From positions 1 to 38,014 of the forward strand of contig JAOAPR010000056.1 of assembly GCA_025463005.1 (NCBI GenBank): a stretch of 38,014 bases of DNA, written 5' to 3'. The number at the start of each line of letters is the position of its first letter. The first letter of the stretch is position 1. Of the stretch, positions 19,201-26,209 are shown one piece after another. The notes under the pieces were generated by a model. That model ran no database searches. It was not told where the DNA came from and was given only the letters and a program-made list of their open reading frames with translations. The stretch is from Bryobacterales bacterium (lineage in GTDB: Bacteria; Acidobacteriota; Terriglobia; Bryobacterales; Bryobacteraceae). The position numbers and the translations under genes were made by a program.

Positions 19201-20030
19201 GTCGATTTCAGACCGGTGTACGGTTGCGACGCGTTCATGATTTCGTTGACGGCGTAGTTGTACAGGCTGCCGTGATACTGGTTGGTACCCGACTTCATCG
19301 TGATATTGAAGATGCCGCCGCCGACCGTGCCGAATTCGGCTGCGTAGTTGCTGGTCTGCACTGCTACCTCCTGAATGGCGTCGACGCTCGGCTGGGTCTG
19401 GTGCGTGGAGGCCACCAGTGTGCCCAGATTGCCGGCCGTCTGGCCTTCTACGCGGATCTGTTCGGTATTGTTCGGTGCGCCATTGACGACCAGGGCGTTG
19501 CTCGCTGTGTACTGTGTTCCAGGAATGAGCTGCGTCAGCGAGAAAGGATCGCGGAATCCGGAGCTCGACGAGTTCAGTCCGCCGCCGTTGACGCCCAGAA
19601 TCGGAAGGTTGTTGAGTTGTTTGATGGTGACGTTGTGAGCGAGCTCGCTGTTTTCAGTCTTCAGCAGGGTCGCCTCGGAGGTGACCGTTACGGCTTCCGT
19701 GGCCGAACCCACTTCGAGCGGAATGTCGATTCGCATCACTTGCGCCGCGGATAGAGTAAGGATCCGCCGGCTATATTTTTTGAAGCCCCGCACTATCGCG
19801 GTCAGCTCGTATCGCCCGATCGGGACCTGGGTGACCGTGAAGTTTCCCGTATCCGTCGAAACCGCTCGGTACACCACTCCGGTCTCCGTATTCTTGACTT
19901 CAATAGCAGCGTTCGCCACCACGGCTCTTGTTGGATCTGTGACCACGCCCGTGATCGTACCGTTGCCGGTTTGTGCCGAAACTATTCCGAGCAGAATAAG
20001 AACGCACAATAAGCCTACAGCTAAACGCAT
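16282..20030 (-). pseudogene. Oar-like outer membrane receptor gene with a one-base frameshift (paralogue 3)
   Basis: Two adjacent frames together encode a protein like the receptors at 4324 and 8184. The 5' piece (from the ATG at 20030, GGGGA upstream) has a signal peptide (MRLAVGLLCVLILLGIVSAQ), the regulatory-like domain and the plug, and is homologous up to VNRNFPNF, codon 561. From there the frame turns into an Arg/Pro/Ala-rich run and stops at 18216, while the neighbouring frame takes over with QCQCGTAPFFACAQATGG and continues to ANFNLSWVKGSHTHKAG and the barrel end SGQIVARLQF. Restoring one missing base at about 18347-18348 gives a single frame of 1,249 residues, matching its paralogues (1,241 and 1,244). 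No slippery heptamer is visible. The cause may be a recent mutation or a base-calling error; both pieces otherwise look intact. Its leader is unlike those of the tandem pair. Confidence 0.85.
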
Positions 20031-20041
20031 GCGTGGATTCC

Positions 20042-20055
20042 CCAAATATATTTGG
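20042..20055. promoter_or_regulatory. Perfect 14-bp palindrome before the third receptor gene
   Basis: CCAAATATATTTGG is a perfect palindrome whose edge touches the Shine-Dalgarno (GGGGA) of the minus-strand ATG at 20030. An adjoining GGCC-N5-GGCC inverted repeat lies just upstream on that strand (20053-20066 region). It may bind a dimeric regulator or form an RNA hairpin; only position and symmetry support this. Confidence 0.35.
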
Positions 20056-20177
20056 CCGAAATGGCCTACTTGGGCGGATATTACTGCACGACGGCAAATA
20101 CCGGCCTAGGAGTGATTTCTACGACGTCTGCGCGTCAACCTAATTGTATGCAAAATAGCAGCAGCAGTATTCAGGGC

Positions 20178-20567
20178 TTATTGGGGCTGCTCGTTGGGGT
20201 TCGATCCGCCGAGGAACAATCGTTTGCCGTCCGCGAACGTGATGTTCGAGCCGTTGGCCCGATTCTCACCGTTCTTGGCTTGATACCCTTCGACGATCAC
20301 CACCGTTCCCTTCTCGAGCGACTGCTTGGTGAAGCCCCGGCGCAGCAGAATGTTGGGGGTGCCGCCCTCCACCATCCAGCTGGTGATCTTGCCATCCGGA
20401 CCTTTGACGTCGATGTGGATCCAGGCGTGCGGGTTGATCCATTCCATCTTGGTGACGGTTCCCTCAAGTTTGACGGGCTTCTTAATGTCGAACTCCGCGG
20501 CGAAGGAGTGGTGTGCCCAAGTAGGAACCGCGAGCAGGAACGCGCACATTAATGCTGTAACTCTCAT
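20178..20567 (-). CDS. DUF6152 family secreted protein
   Basis: A 129-residue exported protein: signal peptide MRVTALMCAFLLAVPTWA, then the family hallmark HHSFAAEFD at the mature N-terminus, followed by KLEGTVTKMEWINPHAWIHI and VEGGTPNILLRRGF, as in DUF6152. The domain is a small OB/beta-barrel-like fold of unknown function, common in Acidobacteriota and some Proteobacteria. The paired histidines at the mature N-terminus and the conserved N-P-H could bind a metal, but that is a guess. Its ATG overlaps the TGA of the upstream gene (ATGA, 20564-20567), so the two are almost certainly co-transcribed and translationally coupled. Confidence 0.9.
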   Translation of the reverse strand: MRVTALMCAFLLAVPTWAHHSFAAEFDIKKPVKLEGTVTKMEWINPHAWIHIDVKGPDGKITSWMVEGGTPNILLRRGFTKQSLEKGTVVIVEGYQAKNGENRANGSNITFADGKRLFLGGSNPNEQPQ

Positions 20568-21634
20568 TGCCCCCTCTTTTCTTCCGCGCGCGCTCCAGTC
20601 AGCGCGTTGTACATGTAGTAGTTCCCCTCGTGGCAGGCGTACTCATACAGGCGATACTCGGCGTCGCGCTTCAGGGGGAACTGGACGGTCCACGGCTTGG
20701 TCCAGGTTTTCGGATCCTCGATGGTGACGCGGTACTCGAGCGTATTCGCATCCGTTCGCGTGAAGCGTTCGACGACGCGGGCGGCATCGCTGACGGTCGC
20801 GTTGTTGATCTGGGTCTGGTCGTTGAAGTTGGTGGTCTCCACCACCAGGGTGTTGCCCTCCCAGTGCCCGCGCGAATCGCCTATCCAGCTTCGGATAGCG
20901 GACGCGGTATGCGGGCGCCCGATCGGAATGACACGCGTTTCATGGATCATTTCATTACGAAGCACGACCGTCCCAGGGGCCTGAAGGATTTGATTGCCGT
21001 CGTTGTAGGTGGAGGGCAGAATCGACCCGAGCAGCCCGCGCGTGATGCAGCGGTCCCACAAGCTCTCGTCTTCCCAGGAATCGTGACAGCCGCCCGCGGT
21101 GCGGGTGCAGGGCCGTGCGCGTTTCGGCGCTGCGCGATCCGCCGCAGCTTTCTGCGCCTCGGGCGTCAACGGCGGAATCCGTCCATCCGGCGGATCCACC
21201 ACGAGCGAAGCTTGCCGGTTGGGCTTGCCGCGATCGTCCCAATAAAGCGGAGGGCCGATGCTCACACCGTTCGAGCACGTGGTCTGCGTGTTGCCCAAGC
21301 CGCCGCGGGTCGGATCGCAGCGGGTGACTTCGTTGACCGTCTCCTGAGTATCAACGTCCGCTTGCTTCTTCGAACGCTCCACCCTTTGCGCGAACTCCTG
21401 ATCGGTCAGCACTGCTCGTGTGCCGAGGCTGGGATCGCGCTGCAGCGGCGTGCCGACCATGTCGGTCCCGGGCCAGACCCCTTGCAGGTCCGGATCGCCC
21501 CAAGGTGTCTTAGGCGGGGTCCAGGACTTCGCGGCAGCCGCGGCAGGCTTGGCCTTGGCTGGCGTAGGGGGAGCTTGGCTTTGGCCCGGCGTGGCCAAAA
21601 TAAGCGTCATCAAGAAGGGATACAGGAGTCGCAA
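20564..21634 (-). CDS. Conserved secreted acidobacterial protein, partner of DUF6152 protein
   Basis: A 356-residue protein with a signal peptide (MRLLYPFLMTLILATPGQSQ), an Ala/Pro/Lys-rich linker, then TPWGDPDLQGVWPGTDMVG. This G-x-P-D-L-x-G-x-W opening and the later RGLLGSILPSTYNDGNQI and GNTLVVETTNFND recur in secreted acidobacterial proteins of unknown function that typically precede DUF6152 genes (from memory). Four cysteines around CTRTAGGCHD and RCDP could form disulfides in the periplasm. The chosen start is a TTG at 21634, which gives a full signal peptide; an ATG eight codons later would leave a short one. It is divergent from the GH105-type gene. No catalytic motif is recognised and no function is proposed. 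Confidence 0.75.
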   Translation of the reverse strand: MRLLYPFLMTLILATPGQSQAPPTPAKAKPAAAAAKSWTPPKTPWGDPDLQGVWPGTDMVGTPLQRDPSLGTRAVLTDQEFAQRVERSKKQADVDTQETVNEVTRCDPTRGGLGNTQTTCSNGVSIGPPLYWDDRGKPNRQASLVVDPPDGRIPPLTPEAQKAAADRAAPKRARPCTRTAGGCHDSWEDESLWDRCITRGLLGSILPSTYNDGNQILQAPGTVVLRNEMIHETRVIPIGRPHTASAIRSWIGDSRGHWEGNTLVVETTNFNDQTQINNATVSDAARVVERFTRTDANTLEYRVTIEDPKTWTKPWTVQFPLKRDAEYRLYEYACHEGNYYMYNALTGARAEEKRGQ

Positions 21635-21666
21635 CGCAATTCATCATACATTCGGTTTTCCGCGAA

Positions 21667-21694
21667 TTCAACCAACTGCGAACAGCAGTACAAT
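21667..21694 (+). promoter_or_regulatory. Promoter candidate for the GH105-type gene
   Basis: TTCAAC (21667-21672) and TACAAT (21689-21694), spacer 16 bp, within the 100-bp divergent gap before the ATG at 21735. It is plausible but not decisive. Confidence 0.35.
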
Positions 21695-21734
21695 CTACCT
21701 CAGGCCTTGTGTGTTACGGATTGCCCCCGACCGG

Positions 21735-23249
21735 ATGAACGCTCGCGTCCTATACACGCTAATTCTTCTCGGCTTTCCCCTCGCAGGAGCTGAACACAGG
21801 ATCATAGGCCTGAGCCCCGGCGGAAAGCCACTCGAAGCCCTGGTAGTGACCGGAGCTCCTCCCACTTCGCCCATCGTGATGCTGATCGGGGGGCTCAAGG
21901 GCGGCATCGAGTCCCGGAAAATGGTTTCCGAGGCGGTGCGGGGTTTTGAATCCGATCAGGGGAGTCGCCACCGGGTCAATCTGCTGGCGATTCCTCTGGC
22001 GAATCCTGACAAGAGTCCGCTGGTCTTTCCGCCCACCGGCGTCGCCTATCGGGAAAACGCCGAGTCGCACGTGCTGTGGCGCTGGATCGCGCTGCAGGCT
22101 CCGGATCTGGTCCTGATCGTCGGAGCAGGCGACGCGGGCCTAGCGCAGGCGCTTTCGACAAACGCGGTCGCGGGAGTCGGCCGCATTCCGGCGCGGGTGA
22201 TCATCACTGCTCGTCCGACCACGCTTCTGTCGTTGCCTCGCCAGATTCCGCCTTCGGAGGCGCATCTTGAGATGAACCGGCGCCGGGCGCGCTCACCTCA
22301 GCTGTTAGCCGAGGAATTGGGGAAATACTTCGGGCACGATTTCAATCAGCTCACCTATATCCCCGGAATCGCGTTGATCGCGCAAATGCGGCTGGGACAC
22401 CTGGCGGATGTTGAGAAGCTTGCGGCACCCTATCTGGATCCGTCCAGGAACGTTCTGAACCGGGCGAATTCGCTGACGCTGGCCGGGCACCTGGTGTTCG
22501 CCGAACTGGCGGAACGCGGCGATCAGGAGTCTGCCCAGCGCTACGCCGAACTGGTCCGCAAGGCCGCCGATCTGGGATTCACCGAATCGGGTGAGATGCG
22601 CGAGTCAATGCCCTTCCATGACGAGATGTCGGATTCTGTGTTCATGGCGACGCCCCTGGTGGTCCGGGCCGGTAAGCTGACAGGCGAACGAAAATACTTC
22701 GATCTGGCCGCGCGCCATTTTGCGTTCATGCAAAAGCTGGTGCTGAGGCAGGATGGCTTATATCGCCACTCGCCTCTGACCGAAGCGGCCTGGGGACGCG
22801 GAAACGCGTTTCCGGCGTTGGGCCTGGCGCTGGCGCTCTCCGATTTTCCAAAGGATCATCCGGCGTACCCGCGGATGCTGGCCGAGTTCCAGCGGCACAT
22901 GCTGGTACTGGCGCGATTCCAGGATGAAGACGGCATGTGGCGCGAAGTGATCGACCAACCCGGATCGTACGCTGAAACGTCGGCTACGTCGATGATCGGA
23001 ATCGCGATGCTGCGCGGGATCCGCAACGGCTGGCTGGACGCCGCAAAGTATCAGCCTCGAGTCAATCGGGCGTGGTACGCGGTATTGGCGCGCGTGGGAA
23101 AAGAAGGCCAGCTTGTGGATGTGTGCGAGTCCACCAACAAGCAGAAGACGTTGGAGGATTACCTGCACCGCGCGGCGATTCTGGGGCCGGATCCGCGCGG
23201 CGGCGCCATGGCGATGCTATTCGCGACAGAGATGGGAGGGTTACAGTAG
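21735..23249 (+). CDS. Secreted GH105-type (unsaturated glucuronyl hydrolase-like) protein with degenerate M14-like N-terminal domain
   Basis: A 504-residue exported protein with a signal peptide of about 19 residues (MNARVLYTLILLGFPLAGA). Residues 240-500 fit the alpha/alpha-barrel of GH105/GH88 enzymes, which release unsaturated uronic acids from oligosaccharides left by polysaccharide lyases: MSDSVFMATP with Asp300 as probable catalytic residue, WGRGNAFPALGLA at 353-365 and ETSATSM at 414-420. Residues 20-210 resemble an M14 carboxypeptidase/succinylglutamate-desuccinylase fold (GLSPGGKPLEAL, IGGLKGGIES, IPLANPDKSP, ESHVLWRWIA, PDLVLIVG). Both zinc sites look lost: K55 stands where G-G-x-H-G-x-E has His, and V-L-I-V-G replaces the strand with the third His. 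The ATG at 21735 is used because it gives the signal peptide; the Shine-Dalgarno is weak. The next gene follows after 4 bp. Confidence 0.75.
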   Translation: MNARVLYTLILLGFPLAGAEHRIIGLSPGGKPLEALVVTGAPPTSPIVMLIGGLKGGIESRKMVSEAVRGFESDQGSRHRVNLLAIPLANPDKSPLVFPPTGVAYRENAESHVLWRWIALQAPDLVLIVGAGDAGLAQALSTNAVAGVGRIPARVIITARPTTLLSLPRQIPPSEAHLEMNRRRARSPQLLAEELGKYFGHDFNQLTYIPGIALIAQMRLGHLADVEKLAAPYLDPSRNVLNRANSLTLAGHLVFAELAERGDQESAQRYAELVRKAADLGFTESGEMRESMPFHDEMSDSVFMATPLVVRAGKLTGERKYFDLAARHFAFMQKLVLRQDGLYRHSPLTEAAWGRGNAFPALGLALALSDFPKDHPAYPRMLAEFQRHMLVLARFQDEDGMWREVIDQPGSYAETSATSMIGIAMLRGIRNGWLDAAKYQPRVNRAWYAVLARVGKEGQLVDVCESTNKQKTLEDYLHRAAILGPDPRGGAMAMLFATEMGGLQ

Positions 23250-23253
23250 ATCC

Positions 23254-23613
23254 ATGAAACAGATAGCGCTGTTACTGGCTGTGTTCTTGTTCGGCGTACT
23301 CTTCGCGCAACAGAAGGCGGAGCCGCAACTGCACGTAGTCACCTACGTCGACGTGTATCCGAATTTCGCGGCGGATACGACCAAACTGCTGCAGCAGTTC
23401 GCTGCCGACAATCGTAAAGACTCCGGGTTCGTGCGTTTCGACGCCCTGCGCGACGTTTCACGCGCGAACCACTTCGCCATCGTTGAAGTCTGGCAGAGCC
23501 GGCAAGCCTATGACGCGCATCTGACGGCTGCCCATAGCAAGAGCTTTCGGGACCAGCTCCAACCGTGGCTCGGCAGCCCGTTCGACGAGCGCTTGTACAA
23601 TAGCCTGCCGTAG
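23254..23613 (+). CDS. Exported antibiotic-biosynthesis-monooxygenase-like (ABM) protein
   Basis: A 119-residue protein: signal peptide MKQIALLLAVFLFGVLFAQ followed by a single dimeric alpha-beta-barrel domain. The pattern LHVVTYVDVYPNF, ADTTKLLQQFAADNRKDSGFVRF, FAIVEVWQSRQAYDAHLTAAH is that of the ABM/YgiN-like putative quinol monooxygenases, which act on quinols or quinones without cofactors; others in the fold degrade haem or have no known activity. The signal peptide puts it outside the cytoplasm, which is less usual for the family. It starts 4 bp after the GH105-type gene and shares its transcript. Function is not proven by sequence. Confidence 0.75.
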   Translation: MKQIALLLAVFLFGVLFAQQKAEPQLHVVTYVDVYPNFAADTTKLLQQFAADNRKDSGFVRFDALRDVSRANHFAIVEVWQSRQAYDAHLTAAHSKSFRDQLQPWLGSPFDERLYNSLP

Positions 23614-23658
23614 CCGCTCTCTGCCGTTCGCGGTTCGGTTTCACTGAACCACGAGCGG
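23614..23658. terminator. Stem-loop between convergent genes
   Basis: CCGCTC (23614-23619) pairs with GAGCGG (23653-23658), and an inner GGTTC (23632-23636) with GAACC (23646-23650). It lies directly after the stop of the ABM gene and before the 3' end of the tannase-family gene, where a two-way terminator is expected. There is no clear T-run and the bulge is asymmetric, so the call is weak. Confidence 0.3.
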
Positions 23659-23670
23659 TCGCGAGTGGCC

Positions 23671-25230
23671 CTATGGAACCTTCGGCAGCGCGCAAACGAA
23701 ATTATCGGCCTGATCCGTGCTGCCCGCGCCCTTCCACTGGGCCTCCTGCGGATAGGGGCACAGCGGACGCGTGCGATCTACAACGCCGTTGCTCGCGTGC
23801 GAAGCCACGATGCGATCTGGCGGGGTGCTCTTGTCAGTCCATTTTTCCAGCGCGCTGAGCGCGTCGAACGTATTGGGGCCGGGGCCGCCGTTGCAGTGAT
23901 ACATCCCGGGCACCATGAACAGGCGATAGAAGCTGGTGGTCTCACTTAAGCCGCGGCCGCCCCGGTCCATGAACTGGATCACGCTCTGGTAGTAGTTGAT
24001 GCTGTTGAGCGGCGAAATATCCGGATCGCTCCAGCCGTGGTATTGGATGAGCTTGCCGCCATTGGCCTGAAAGGCGCGCAGATCCGGATTGATGTTGTTG
24101 ATGATCGGACCCATTTTGTTATCCAGGAAATCGACGTCGCTGTCGAGGCCCTGGACGCGATCGAAGCGGAAGGTCCGGAAGTCCCAATCGGGATTTTCAA
24201 AGACGATATTTTTGAGCGCCGGGAACCCCAGCGACATGTGCGATCCGCGGCCGGGGTCGGTTCCCGTGATCCACGTGCTCCACCCTCCCTGGCCCGCCTC
24301 GCCGCCCGGCATGATGCCGGGGAAGATCTGGTCCCCATCCGAAGTTCGCGCGCCCTGGTAGATCTTCCTGACCGCTTCCACCTGCGTCTGTGTAAGGCAG
24401 TTCGGGGCGTCGCCGCTCTTGCATAGCAGCACGGAAGGATCGAAATGGCAGCGCCGCGGATCGTTCAGAATCCCGTCCCTAATGCCGTCCAGTGCGTCGC
24501 AGGCTGCGTACACCGCATCGCCGATGATCTGCGTCTTGGTGGCGGGAATGTAGCTGGCGGGATCGGTGAGCGTGGCCTGCGCGATCCACAGATGGCCGCC
24601 GGCGTAAAGACGGGTCCAATAATTTGCAGGATCGCCGGCGATGATGCCGTCGTAGTCGCGAGGGTAACGCTGCGCTTCCGTAAGCGCTTCGAGGCCTCCT
24701 TGCGAGCAGCCGCTGAAATAGGAATGCTCGGGAGCGGCGCTATAGAAAGCTCTAATGATGGCCTTGTCGGCTTGCGTGGTCACGTGCACCGCACGATGCG
24801 CGAAGTCGATCACGCGCTGCATGTGTCCTTGCGCCCAGTGTCCGTCGTTGTCGGCGACGTGGCCCGTGTCGGTACTGCTGGCCGCGTAGCCGCGCCGCAG
24901 CGGGTCGACCATCGCGCTGTAATTGATGGTCCCGGCCAGCCCGCCGTTGCCTGCCGTCAGCAGTTTCCGATTCCATGTCGCGGGCATCCAGAGCTCGAAA
25001 TGAACTTCCGGCGTGATGGTGCCGGCCACACGGCAAAATGCGGGAACACTAACCGCCGCGCGGGTCGACGGCGGCGTGAATGATCCCGCCGCAATACTTT
25101 GGGCGAGAGTAATCGTGACGCCGGGAAGGCTGAGTGAGCCCAGCCGCTCGCAGGGCTGCTGCGCAGCGAGTGGCAAAGTGATCGCGGCAAACAGGGCCGC
25201 AGACGGGAGTGATCTATGCCATAAAGCCAT
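23671..25230 (-). CDS. Tannase/feruloyl esterase family protein, secreted
   Basis: A 519-residue exported esterase. The signal peptide ends near LAAQQPC. The tannase-family triad is visible: Ser176 in the GCSQGG elbow, Asp402 in YHGWSDPDISP, and His445 in VPGMYHCNGG. Cys175 and Cys446 flank the Ser and His and would form the disulfide of the family's C-S/D/H-C signature. The loop DALDGIRDGIL (245-255) matches the calcium-binding site of fungal FaeB-type enzymes. Such enzymes cut ester links to gallic, ferulic or related phenolic acids, or the terephthalate ester in MHETase; the actual substrate here is open. The ATG at 25230 has no Shine-Dalgarno, and a -10 box (TAGAAT, 25242-25237) sits six bases before it, which suggests a leaderless transcript. 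It is divergent from the methyltransferase gene. Confidence 0.88.
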   Translation of the reverse strand: MALWHRSLPSAALFAAITLPLAAQQPCERLGSLSLPGVTITLAQSIAAGSFTPPSTRAAVSVPAFCRVAGTITPEVHFELWMPATWNRKLLTAGNGGLAGTINYSAMVDPLRRGYAASSTDTGHVADNDGHWAQGHMQRVIDFAHRAVHVTTQADKAIIRAFYSAAPEHSYFSGCSQGGLEALTEAQRYPRDYDGIIAGDPANYWTRLYAGGHLWIAQATLTDPASYIPATKTQIIGDAVYAACDALDGIRDGILNDPRRCHFDPSVLLCKSGDAPNCLTQTQVEAVRKIYQGARTSDGDQIFPGIMPGGEAGQGGWSTWITGTDPGRGSHMSLGFPALKNIVFENPDWDFRTFRFDRVQGLDSDVDFLDNKMGPIINNINPDLRAFQANGGKLIQYHGWSDPDISPLNSINYYQSVIQFMDRGGRGLSETTSFYRLFMVPGMYHCNGGPGPNTFDALSALEKWTDKSTPPDRIVASHASNGVVDRTRPLCPYPQEAQWKGAGSTDQADNFVCALPKVP

Positions 25231-25236
25231 AGGGCG

Positions 25237-25242
25237 ATTCTA
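25237..25242 (-). promoter_or_regulatory. -10 element placed for a leaderless transcript (TAGAAT)
   Basis: TAGAAT reads 25242-25237 on the minus strand, and only six bases (CGCCCT) separate it from the ATG of the tannase-family gene. A start of transcription at or next to the A of ATG would follow. The -35 region is poor (CACATA at 17 bp). Confidence 0.4.
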
Positions 25243-25318
25243 CTGCTTCGGAAGTAATATATGTGGGTGGGATTTTGATGGCACGCTTCGAGACTGCAAA
25301 ACGGCTGGAGGTGCGTTG

Positions 25319-26140
25319 ATGGCTGCCCCTGAATATGTCCTGGGATACTCAGAGCAGGAACAGAAACGCCTCATGAAGCAGGCGTCTATCCTTCGAGGAT
25401 GGACGGAACGCTTCTTCCGCGCGGCCGGACTCGCCAAGGGAATGCGCGTGCTTGATCTGGGCTGCGGCATGGGCGACGTTTCCTTGCTGGCAGCCGATAT
25501 GGTGGGCCCGGCGGGCGAAGTCCTGGGCGTCGACCGGGATGCTGCTGCACTCGGTCTAGCCCGCGAACGCGCTGCGCAGAATGGCTGTGCGGGTTATATC
25601 AGCTTCCAACAGAACAATCTGGAAGAAATCCGGCCCGGCGAGCTGTTTGACGCGGTCGTGGGTCGATATGTACTGCTTTACCAAGCCGATCCCGCCGCTA
25701 CGCTGCGTCATGTGGCGTCAATGGTGCGGCCGGGCGGGCGTTTGATCTTTCACGAGCTCGATTTCGGCACAGTCGTACCGCCCTGGCCGGAAGCGCCGCT
25801 GTGGATGGAGGTGTACTCGATCATGAGCGAAGCGTTCCGGCGCGGCGGCAATCCGCCGGATTTTGGCAGGCGGCTGGCGCGCACATTTCTGGATGCCGGT
25901 CTCCCCTGGCCGACGATCCAAGCTGAAATTCCTGTCGGAGGCGAGCCGGGCTCCTATGTCTATGGCTGGGTCGCTGACACCGTCCGCAGCCTGATCCCGC
26001 GCATCGAGCAGCTCGGCCTGTCGACCGCCGCCGAACTGCAGATTGAGACGCTGGCAGCCCGAATGGAAGCAGAAGCAGTGGCGCTAGGGGCGCAGTTGAT
26101 CGGTCCAACGCAATTCGGGGCTTGGGTTGTCAAGCCCTGA
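25319..26140 (+). CDS. Class I SAM-dependent methyltransferase (UbiE-like)
   Basis: A 273-residue cytoplasmic protein. The SAM-binding motif I is RVLDLGCGMGDVSLL (residues 43-57), followed by the acidic strand GEVLGVDRD, the motif near FQQNNLEEI, and the post-core strand MVRPGGRLIFHELDFG. The C-terminal half carries family-variable helices (GNPPDFGRRLARTFLDAGL) that resemble small-molecule methyltransferases of the UbiE/arsenite-methyltransferase group, so the acceptor is unknown. The ATG at 25319 is chosen for the strong GGAGG seven bases upstream; the frame is open much further 5', but that part runs through the tannase-family gene on the other strand. A 7-bp hairpin (26118-26137) is formed by its last codons. 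Confidence 0.8.
   Translation: MAAPEYVLGYSEQEQKRLMKQASILRGWTERFFRAAGLAKGMRVLDLGCGMGDVSLLAADMVGPAGEVLGVDRDAAALGLARERAAQNGCAGYISFQQNNLEEIRPGELFDAVVGRYVLLYQADPAATLRHVASMVRPGGRLIFHELDFGTVVPPWPEAPLWMEVYSIMSEAFRRGGNPPDFGRRLARTFLDAGLPWPTIQAEIPVGGEPGSYVYGWVADTVRSLIPRIEQLGLSTAAELQIETLAARMEAEAVALGAQLIGPTQFGAWVVKP
26118..26137 (+). terminator. Hairpin at the 3' end of the methyltransferase gene
   Basis: GGGCTTG (26118-26124) and CAAGCCC (26131-26137) form a perfect 7-bp stem with a 6-nt loop ending right at the stop codon. No T-run follows, so it may only slow polymerase or protect the 3' end. Confidence 0.25.
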
Positions 26141-26209
26141 CCGATCAAACGCGGGGCACTACTTCGTTTTGCTTACGATGTGTTCTCACGGGTGTTCGGC
26201 GCTTGCCGG

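Noticed and set aside
20567-21793. A 408-codon plus-strand frame opposite the DUF6152 partner gene
   Set aside because: Antisense shadow: no family motif, and it overlaps the start of the GH105-type gene.
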